A stretch of DNA of 32,545 nucleotides. Origin: Nitrospirales bacterium. Lineage in GTDB: Bacteria > Nitrospirota > Nitrospiria > Nitrospirales > UBA8639. Under the pieces are notes generated by a model. That model was not told the DNA's origin. It worked only from the letters and a program-made list of their open reading frames with translations, and did no database searches. Where the stretch lies: positions 1 through 32,545 of the forward strand of contig JAJDZI010000021.1 in NCBI GenBank assembly GCA_022824735.1, written 5' to 3'. The position numbers were made by a program, and so were the translations under genes. Of this stretch, positions 26,934-32,545 are shown piece by piece (the stretch's first letter is position 1; the number at the start of each line of letters is the position of its first letter).

Positions 26934-27323
26934 TTAATCCTTGTAGACTTTTCTCGGTTGAGTGGTCATGGGTTGACTGTCGCCGCACGCGAACATCACG
27001 CTGAACCGGGCCGAACAATTGTCCGTGCCACAGGCACTACAGGAGCCCACGATTCTGGTTTTCCAGTCGGTTTGTTTCTCATCGATGGCGCAGCTTGTCT
27101 TCCCGCCCTTGGAGATATCGATCCACGGATCATCATAGCCCGGGAAATTGGCGACCTTGCATCCCGACGGAATCGGGACTTCACACGTGCGGCCTTGTTC
27201 TCCTTTCACCATTCCCAGGTTGCAGATCGATTCAGTCCGGGGTTCGGCAGAGGCCACCGTGCCGTTCATGAACAGGATTCCGCTTGCGACCATAATCAGG
27301 GACAGGACCAAGTATTTCATCAT
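26934..27323 (-). CDS. Small secreted cysteine-rich protein
   Basis: This 129-residue protein of unknown function has a clear signal peptide (MMKYLVLSLIMVASGILFMN, then a cleavage site after VASA, about residue 26). The mature part has eight cysteines, enough for four disulfides, including IVGSCSACGTDNCSARFSVM. ATG 27323 is favoured because AGAGG lies six bases upstream. A second ATG follows directly. The upstream frame to 27419 has no ribosome-binding site and no homology. It is probably periplasmic or extracellular. I do not recognise the family. Confidence 0.75.
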   Translation of the reverse strand: MMKYLVLSLIMVASGILFMNGTVASAEPRTESICNLGMVKGEQGRTCEVPIPSGCKVANFPGYDDPWIDISKGGKTSCAIDEKQTDWKTRIVGSCSACGTDNCSARFSVMFACGDSQPMTTQPRKVYKD

Positions 27324-27714
27324 TAGAAACCTCTTTCGATTTTTTAATCCCGAAAACAGCGAAATTTTCCCTACAATAGAACGCTTCAAACCTAAGAGCA
27401 AGCCTTCTTCATCTGTCATCCTTGACCATATCAGATGGATCCCCGATTACAAATAGCCTGTCCTTGACGTTCTTAATCGAGGATCGGGGATGGATCCAGG
27501 GTCTTTGTTTTTTGCAGTTGTCGCTGCCGCATCTCATGCGGCTCGGAGCGGCCAGGAGCAAGAAGCGCCATAAGGCATGTCCCGGACTTTGATCCGGGAT
27601 GACGCGGCTACACAGGTAAAAAGAAACCCCTGGATCCCCGATCAGGGTCGGGGATGACGGGAGGAGAGGGTCGGGGGGTGACGGAAGGGAAACTGTCAAC
27701 GAATGAGTGAACAT
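27324..27714. other. Gene-free, repeat-rich stretch
   Basis: About 390 bases contain no convincing gene. The minus-strand open frame 27409-27714 has a Pro/Ser/Arg-rich, repeat-derived translation and no ribosome-binding site. The stretch holds several rearranged copies of a GGATCC-containing element: GATGGATCCCCGAT near 27434, GATCGGGGATGGATCCAGGG near 27482, GATCCGGGATGACG near 27590, and the clean copy at 27629-27660. It looks like a repeat dump or scar at the edge of the accessory region. Confidence 0.6.
27629..27660 (+). repeat. GGATCC-type dispersed repeat, left copy
   Basis: CCTGGATCCCCGATCAGGGT followed by CGGGGATGACGG. Its reverse complement occurs at 29424-29452 with only two single-base length differences, so the two form an inverted pair about 1.8 kb apart. 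Confidence 0.85.
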
Positions 27715-28881
27715 CTACAATTGCCCCATATGGGTCATCCACTCGCCGTCCCACAGTCGATCAAGGAACTCCTGCCAGGGCAGAATGGTCATGCCATCCA
27801 CTTGACGAGCCGCCGGTTCCATGGACACCAGGATGTAATGTGTCATCAGGGCTTCTTCCCGGAGGGCTATGAATCCTTTCAAGTCCCGGCGTGATATGGT
27901 TTTCTTGGCCTTCACTTCGAAGGCGAGTGTGCCGACAATGAAGTCCACTTCAAATTGAGACTTGGAACGCCAGTACTTGGGCGGCCCGAGCAAGTGGTAA
28001 TCGCAGAATGCCTTGATCTCCTGTAGCACAAAAGTTTCGAACGCTTCGCCGTATTCGGCTGTGCCCAAGGCCAGACCACGACGTCCCTGCAGGTGTCGCG
28101 TCAAGCCGACGTCAAACAAATAGTACTTGGATGTCGAGATCGCCTTGCGTTTGCGGGTTTCGGTATAGGCGGGGACTTCGTGTGCGATGAAGGTGTCTCG
28201 AAGAATCCCGTAATACTCTCGCACTGTGGAGACCGGAACCTGGGCGTCACTCGCGATCTGCGAGAAATTGATCATCTGGCCGTGTGACAGTGCCGCCACT
28301 TCAAGAAACCGGCTGAATGCGCCGATATTGCGGACCAGGGCTTCGGCTGCGACTTCCTCCGTGAGGTAATCTCCCGAGTAGGCGGCGAGATCTTCTTCCG
28401 GTGCGTCGGAAAAATAAATCGACGGCAGCAGGCCAAATTCCAGTGCCCTTTCCAAACGAAAGTGCTCGCCGAGTTCGGCGCGCACAAAGGGATGCAGCAC
28501 GCGGGATCGTGCCCGGCCGCCGAGTAAATTAACGCCTTTGCGGCGCAGCGTACGCGCGCTTGACCCGGTCAGAAAGAAACGAATGCCGTACTCTTCGATC
28601 ATGAGCTGGACCTCGTTCAGCAACACCGGCATCTTTTGAATTTCGTCGATTACAATGAGTCGTGTGTCCGGGGTGAGTGCTTCCCGGATCAACGCCGGAT
28701 TTTTGGATAGACGGATAAAGAGCGTCTGATCGAGCAGGTTATACATGCGGACATCAGAGAGCTGCTGGCGGATCAATGTGGATTTCCCCGTCTGCCGTGG
28801 ACCGAACAAAAAACAAGACTTCTGTTGCAGAAGCGCTCGGGCATCAAGATAGCGTGTAATATTTGGAGCAGATATGACCAT
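27715..28881 (-). CDS. AAA ATPase with DUF4143 domain
   Basis: This is a 388-residue stand-alone ATPase. The AAA_14 domain has Walker A GPRQTGKST (27-35), Walker B RLIVIDEIQ (74-82) and the sensor stretch FFLTGSSARTLRRKGVNLLG (102-121). A winged-helix-like middle (INFSQIASDAQVPVSTVREY) leads to the C-terminal DUF4143 region, where FEVDFIVG and AFEVKAKK give the D-x(n)-ExK pattern of the PD-(D/E)XK fold. These proteins are common in accessory islands of bacteria and archaea. Their function is poorly known. ATG 28881 sits inside a palindrome. GTG 28893 is an alternative. No ribosome-binding site is visible for either. Confidence 0.85.
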   Translation of the reverse strand: MVISAPNITRYLDARALLQQKSCFLFGPRQTGKSTLIRQQLSDVRMYNLLDQTLFIRLSKNPALIREALTPDTRLIVIDEIQKMPVLLNEVQLMIEEYGIRFFLTGSSARTLRRKGVNLLGGRARSRVLHPFVRAELGEHFRLERALEFGLLPSIYFSDAPEEDLAAYSGDYLTEEVAAEALVRNIGAFSRFLEVAALSHGQMINFSQIASDAQVPVSTVREYYGILRDTFIAHEVPAYTETRKRKAISTSKYYLFDVGLTRHLQGRRGLALGTAEYGEAFETFVLQEIKAFCDYHLLGPPKYWRSKSQFEVDFIVGTLAFEVKAKKTISRRDLKGFIALREEALMTHYILVSMEPAARQVDGMTILPWQEFLDRLWDGEWMTHMGQL

Positions 28882-28955
28882 GACAAAAATCACATAAATC
28901 GTTAAATATCATGACAATTAACATATAAATTGTCAATTTTGAAATTTTTGTCATG
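28879..28955 (-). promoter_or_regulatory. Nested inverted repeats over the ATPase promoter and start codon
   Basis: Outer 12-base arms are perfect: CATGACAAAAAT at 28879-28890 and its complement at 28944-28955. Inner eight-base arms TGACAATT/AATTGTCA lie at 28912-28919 and 28928-28935. CATGACAA also occurs as a direct repeat at 28879 and 28910, 31 bases apart (about three helical turns). On the minus strand a TTGACA (28936-28931) lies in the inner arm and would make a -35 box. The outer arm includes the gene's ATG. The very AT-rich stretch looks like an operator set for a dimeric repressor. Confidence 0.7.
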
Positions 28956-29070
28956 CCTGATCCTCTCTCAACCTAGTCATCCCGAGCGTAACTCGACTGT
29001 TTTCTTCAGGAAGTCGAACAATTATTGGAGAGAGGCCGAAGGTGAAAATTGGCAACAAACCCGTGAGAAT

Positions 29071-29259
29071 TTACAAGGCGGCTGGTTGATCCTTGCGCTC
29101 AGCACTCTTTGCGGGATCAATCAGTCGATCCTGGTACTGCTTCTGCATCGCCATATAAAAGATCACCAGTTGTGCGGGATCATGCTCAAAACGTGCCGAG
29201 ATGCGATGCCGCACTTTCCGGATCTCGTCGATGACCGGATCACTCAGGTTCTGTTTCAT
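29071..29259 (-). CDS. 62-residue protein, partner of a decayed PIN-like gene
   Basis: The product starts MKQNLSDPVIDEIRKVRHRI and continues SARFEHDPAQLVIFYMAMQK. It is short, charged and mostly helical. Small proteins with this DPVIDEIR-RH-ISA-F-HDP pattern are often found next to PIN-domain genes, from memory only. ATG 29259 has GGAGGT five bases upstream and overlaps by 20 bases the 3' end of the frame I read as a PIN-toxin remnant (29240-29407). This overlap is typical of cotranscribed toxin-antitoxin or partner pairs. It may be an orphan antitoxin or a passenger. Function is not established. Confidence 0.65.
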   Translation of the reverse strand: MKQNLSDPVIDEIRKVRHRISARFEHDPAQLVIFYMAMQKQYQDRLIDPAKSAERKDQPAAL

Positions 29260-29407
29260 TGTTACCTCCAAGGAGTTCCAAGGGAGTCACCAATGCCGGC
29301 ACGAAAAGACCCAACATGGTATTCACTCGGCGGATGTGCCCGAACTTGTTGGCGTTGGCAAGGTGTCGGCAATTCTAGGTTACCAGAAAATCGCACAAGA
29401 GAGGATG
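29240..29407 (-). pseudogene. 3' remnant of a PIN-domain (VapC-like) toxin gene
   Basis: Read on the minus strand, one frame gives CDFLVT-stop-NCRHLANANKF, then VNTMLGLFVPALVTPLELLG, ending at TGA 29242-29240. PIN-domain proteins of the VapC type commonly end in FLLTWNCRHIANA followed by a PEELL tail, so the TAG at 29377-29375 sits where TGG (Trp) is expected, a single base change. Beyond about 29407 the frame runs into repeat sequence, so the N-terminal two thirds are missing. The remnant overlaps the intact 62-residue gene. The frame is too short and interrupted to appear as a normal open reading frame. Confidence 0.62.
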
Positions 29408-29423
29408 TGTGTTTTTTCTTTTT

Positions 29424-29452
29424 CCGTCATCCCCGACCTGATCGGGATCCAG
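29424..29452 (-). repeat. GGATCC-type dispersed repeat, right copy (inverted)
   Basis: This is the reverse complement of 27630-27660 apart from two single-base gaps. It lies directly upstream of the PIN remnant and marks where that gene's missing 5' part should be. Confidence 0.85.
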
Positions 29453-29462
29453 TGTTTTTTTG

Positions 29463-29502
29463 CCCCCTCGCCCCATTGTGGGAGAGGGCTGGGGTGAGGG
29501 GG
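29463..29502 (+). repeat. Dispersed palindromic repeat, family B variant
   Basis: CCCCCTCGCCCCATTGTGGG followed by AGAGGGCTGGGGTGAGGGGG. About 26 bases of its right half are identical to the minus-strand reading of the trpE-trpG element at 7665. Confidence 0.85.
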
Positions 29503-29586
29503 AAAAAGAAGAAGCCTTCATCATAATTGACGGATGTCAGAAGGTTGACTATGGTGACGACTCATGATCAGAAGTAGAAGATCCCA

Positions 29587-29669
29587 GTAGATCTGCCTTG
29601 CATGACTTCCGAAAGCAACGATCTACGCGTTCAGAAAGATCTATTTCAACCCGGAGATCTATAATCTCC
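29587..29669 (+). promoter_or_regulatory. Start-site hairpin and GATC repeats before the restriction-modification gene
   Basis: GGAGAT (29653-29658), loop CTATA, and ATCTCC (29664-29669) make a perfect six-base stem that ends on the base before the ATG. It would trap the only purine-rich Shine-Dalgarno-like sequence. Upstream, GTAGATC (29587-29593) and GATCTAC (29620-29626) form a seven-base inverted repeat, and AGATCTAT is repeated at 29637 and 29655. This could be a translational or transcriptional control site that delays the enzyme. Confidence 0.5.
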
Positions 29670-32471
29670 ATGCACCTGTCCTGGAACGAAATTCGCGCTC
29701 GTGCTGCTGAATTTGCTCGTGAATGGCAGAACGCAGCCTACGAAAAAGGCGAGACGCAGAGTTTTTACAACGACTTCTTCAGGATTTTCGATGTCAGGCG
29801 TCGTTCCGTCGCACGGTATGAGCAACACGTGCGCAAGTTGGACAACCGGTCCGGGTTTATCGACTTGTTCTGGCCGGGCGTCCTGCTTGTCGAACAGAAA
29901 AGTGCCGGCCGTGACCTGGCGAAAGCCTACGGGCAGGCAGGGGAGTATTTCGACGTTCTGACCGAAAAGGACCGGCCGCGCTATATCCTGGTCAGCGATT
30001 TTCAGAACTTCGAGCTTCACGATCTTGACGAGCGCGAGCAGATCACGTTCACGCTGGCGGACCTGCCGGCCCGCGTCGAGAAGTTCGGCTTCATCCTTGG
30101 TGTGCAACGTCGCACCTTCCGCGATCAGGACCCAGTCAACGTCAAAGCCTCGGAGTTGGTGGGACGGCTGCACGACGCGCTCAAGGCATCCGGATACGAC
30201 GGTCATGACCTGGAAGTGTTCCTGGTGCGGACCGTGTTCTGCCTGTTCGCCGATGACACCGGCATCTTCGAACCACGCGACATCTTCTTGGATTTGTTGG
30301 AGACCCGGACGAGGGAAGATGGCTCCGACCTCGGCGGCTGGCTCGCGCGACTGTTTCAGGTGCTGAATACACCCGTAGACCTGCGTCAAACCAAGCTTGA
30401 TGAAGACCTTGCCCGCTTTTCCTATGTCAACGGCAACCTGTTCGCGGTACGGCTGACCATTCCCGATTTCGACACAGGGATGCGCGCGGTATTGCTCGAT
30501 GCCTGTCGTTTCGACTGGACGGCAATCTCACCCGCCATTTTCGGCGCACTTTTTCAATCCGTGCTAGAACCTGTCGAACGTCGCGCGCAGGGTGCTCATT
30601 ACACCACTGAGAAAAACATCCTGAAGGTGATCGAACCGCTGTTCCTCGACGATCTGAGAGCGGAGTTTCAACGGCTCAAACGGCGTAAAGATCATCGCCG
30701 CCGTACGGCATTGAACGCCTTTCACAAGCGGCTGGGTGCAATGAAATTTTTCGATCCGGCTTGCGGGTGTGGCAACTTTTTGATTATCGCCTACCGGGAA
30801 TTGCGCGAATTGGAAATCGAACTGATTCGGGAATTGTACCGCGACGAGGCCGATGAAACGCAACGGGTGCTCGATACCGCCGACCTCTCACAGATCAAGG
30901 TGGATCAATTTTACGGCATCGAGATCGGTGAGTTCCCTGCACGCATTGCCGAAACTGCCTTGTGGATGATGGATCATATCATGAATAACCGTTTGAGCCT
31001 GGAGTTCGGGCAGAGCCACGTCCGCATTCCGCTTGAAGATGCGCCACACATCCTGAACGCAGACGCCCTTGAAACGGATTGGGCGGACCTTTTGCCGCCT
31101 GAAGACTGCTCCTTCGTGTTCGGCAATCCGCCGTTTGTCGGAGCAAAATACCAGAGCGAACAGCAGCGTACTCAGGTCCGCAGCATCGCGGCCTTGGGCA
31201 AAAACGGCGGGACACTCGACTATGTAACCGCTTGGTTCATCGAGGCAGGGAAATATATCTCAAAAGGATCGGCACGGATCGGCTTCGTCGCCACCAACTC
31301 AATTACTCAAGGCGAGCAGGTGGCGCAACTCTGGCCAATCCTCTTCGAGCGTTGCGGCTTGGAAATTGCCTTCGCGCATCGCACGTTTGCCTGGGGCTCG
31401 GACGCGCGCGGCAAGGCTCACGTGCACGTCGTCATTATCGGACTCGACGCCAGGGAACGCCAGTGGGTAGAAAAACGCCTGTTCAGCTATCCCGACATCA
31501 ACGGCGAACCGGAAGAAACCCAGCACGCCGCGCTTTCACCATATCTCTCCGACGCGGGCAAACTCGCCGATCCGCATCTGACGGTGAGAGAGGAAAGTAG
31601 TCCGATTAATGGGATGGGGAAGTTGATAATTGGTTCCAAGCCTATCGACGGGGGCAATTATATATTCGATGCGGAAGAACGATCCATTTTCCTGGAAACG
31701 GAGCCGGAAGCCGCGACTTTCTTGCATCTCTTTGTCGGCGCGCGTGAATACCTGCAAGGTGGCGAGCGCTGGATTCTCTCTTTACATGAAGCCGAGTCGG
31801 TAGTGCTAGCGAGGCTTCCGCGTGTGCGAGAGCGTATCGCAGCTGTTCGCACCTATCGACAAGCCAGCAATAGCAAGCCTACGCAAAAGTTGTCGAAAAC
31901 GCCGACACTCTATCATGTGAACGTTGTTCCCACTGCGCCGTTTCTGATCATTCCCAAGGTGAGTTCGGAACGTCGAGAATATGTGCCTACAGGCTGGCTG
32001 GAGCCGCCAACAATTCCAAGCGATCTTCTCTTCGTACTGGAAAATGCGACTCTCGCCGATTTTGCCCTCCTTACATCTGCCATGCATATGGCGTGGCTGC
32101 GCCACGTCGGCGGTCGCCTGAAAAGTGATTATCGCTATTCCATCGGTCTCGTCTACAACACTTTCCCAACGCCACCCCAAAATGCCGATTTGTCAAAACT
32201 GGAACCACTGGCACAGGCCGTACTCGAGGTCCGTGCCGCCCATCTGGACTCAAGACTGGCGGACCTCTACGACCCCGACCTCATGCCACCGAATCTCCGC
32301 AAGGCCCACCAAACCCTCGACCGCGCCGTAGACAAACTCTATCGCCGTACCGGATTCGCCTCCGAACGCGAACGCGTTGAACACCTGTTCATGCTCTACG
32401 AGAAAATGAGAGCGCCTTTGAAAGCTAGAATGCAGATGAAACCAAAGCAGAGGGGGGGAACGATAACATAG
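29670..32471 (+). CDS. MmeI-type single-chain restriction-modification enzyme (type IIL)
   Basis: One 933-residue chain holds nuclease, adenine methyltransferase and DNA-recognition parts. The N-terminal nuclease has IDLFWPGVLLVEQKS, where Asp65-x9-Glu75-x-Lys77 matches the MmeI active site. A helical linker follows. Then come motif X (AQGAHYTTEKNILKVI, about 306-321), SAM-binding motif I (FFDPACGCGNFL, 360-371) and catalytic motif IV NPPF (486-489), as in N6-adenine methyltransferases. The target-recognition region is about 640-850, followed by a C-terminal helical part. In this class the same recognition domain guides cutting and methylation, and only one strand is methylated. ATG 29670 gives the usual N-terminus. 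The frame is open from 29598 but lacks a good start. Host-defence function is inferred from family. Confidence 0.93.
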   Translation: MHLSWNEIRARAAEFAREWQNAAYEKGETQSFYNDFFRIFDVRRRSVARYEQHVRKLDNRSGFIDLFWPGVLLVEQKSAGRDLAKAYGQAGEYFDVLTEKDRPRYILVSDFQNFELHDLDEREQITFTLADLPARVEKFGFILGVQRRTFRDQDPVNVKASELVGRLHDALKASGYDGHDLEVFLVRTVFCLFADDTGIFEPRDIFLDLLETRTREDGSDLGGWLARLFQVLNTPVDLRQTKLDEDLARFSYVNGNLFAVRLTIPDFDTGMRAVLLDACRFDWTAISPAIFGALFQSVLEPVERRAQGAHYTTEKNILKVIEPLFLDDLRAEFQRLKRRKDHRRRTALNAFHKRLGAMKFFDPACGCGNFLIIAYRELRELEIELIRELYRDEADETQRVLDTADLSQIKVDQFYGIEIGEFPARIAETALWMMDHIMNNRLSLEFGQSHVRIPLEDAPHILNADALETDWADLLPPEDCSFVFGNPPFVGAKYQSEQQRTQVRSIAALGKNGGTLDYVTAWFIEAGKYISKGSARIGFVATNSITQGEQVAQLWPILFERCGLEIAFAHRTFAWGSDARGKAHVHVVIIGLDARERQWVEKRLFSYPDINGEPEETQHAALSPYLSDAGKLADPHLTVREESSPINGMGKLIIGSKPIDGGNYIFDAEERSIFLETEPEAATFLHLFVGAREYLQGGERWILSLHEAESVVLARLPRVRERIAAVRTYRQASNSKPTQKLSKTPTLYHVNVVPTAPFLIIPKVSSERREYVPTGWLEPPTIPSDLLFVLENATLADFALLTSAMHMAWLRHVGGRLKSDYRYSIGLVYNTFPTPPQNADLSKLEPLAQAVLEVRAAHLDSRLADLYDPDLMPPNLRKAHQTLDRAVDKLYRRTGFASERERVEHLFMLYEKMRAPLKARMQMKPKQRGGTIT

Positions 32472-32545
32472 ATTGGAAACAGCAGGTTTGATGCCTTTTC
32501 GAAAAAGAAACGATATGCTTAATTCGTCTACTCTATAAATCAACA

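Noticed and set aside
27409..27714. Minus-strand frame of 101 codons
   Set aside because: It is made mainly of GGATCC-type repeat sequence, has no ribosome-binding site, and gives a Pro/Ser/Arg-rich translation.
28930..29526. Plus-strand frame of 198 codons
   Set aside because: It crosses the palindromic operator, the 62-residue gene and two repeats. It is a composite of non-coding parts.
29646..30389. Minus-strand frame of 247 codons
   Set aside because: It is antisense to the restriction-modification nuclease domain, whose active-site motif is clear.

Overview
The window reads as one stretch of bacterial chromosome, roughly 55% GC by eye, with tightly packed operons, no tRNA or rRNA genes, no insertion sequence and no CRISPR array. 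The gene set is mostly core metabolism: tryptophan synthesis, peptide deformylase, MutS2, QueG and LigA. It also has an AniA-type copper nitrite reductase, LysM and coiled-coil lipoproteins and a CorC/CNNM membrane protein. This suits a Gram-negative chemolithotroph or related environmental lineage. Nitrospirota (Nitrospira-like) is my best guess, but it is an inference from gene content and not a sequence match.

Region 1 (1-9446). A pentanucleotide tandem array sits at the left edge. Then, all on the minus strand, comes a complete tryptophan operon in the order trpE-trpG-trpD-trpC-trpF-trpB-trpA. It continues without a break into an NFACT/RqcH-family gene, whose GTG start overlaps the trpA stop, and a nitroreductase-family gene. 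G/D, D/C, B/A and A/NFACT are overlapping or nearly overlapping junctions, so the set probably forms one transcript. Dispersed palindromic repeats lie in the E-G and F-B gaps.

Region 2 (9447-16058). def (+) converges on nirK (-). An FAH-family gene (+) is divergent from nirK. Next come an AmpG-like permease (-), a protein with the full architecture of a protein arginine methyltransferase (+), and two paralogous coiled-coil lipoproteins (-), one with LysM and one without.

Region 3 (16261-21017). A 919-residue NAD-dependent DNA ligase carries two unusual insertions and an atypical BRCT domain. A convergent pair of small genes follows, the first HicB-like, and then a CorC/CNNM-type protein.

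Region 4 (21272-27323). It holds an unrecognised 407-residue protein, a NicO/NiCoT-like permease with a histidine-rich loop, mutS2, queG (tail-to-tail with mutS2) and a small secreted cysteine-rich protein.

Region 5 (27324-32545) looks like an accessory or defence island. Inverted copies of a repeat flank three things: an AAA/DUF4143 ATPase with a nested palindromic promoter region, a 62-codon gene, and the decayed 3' end of a PIN-toxin-like gene with an in-frame TAG where Trp is expected. Beyond them lies a single-chain MmeI-type restriction-modification enzyme with a hairpin directly against its start codon.

The best leads are the PRMT-like protein, the rebuilt LigA, the PIN remnant and its small partner, the palindromic control region of the ATPase, and the repeat families that supply stop codons or translation-start context to genes. 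No wholly new multi-gene system is proven by this sequence alone.
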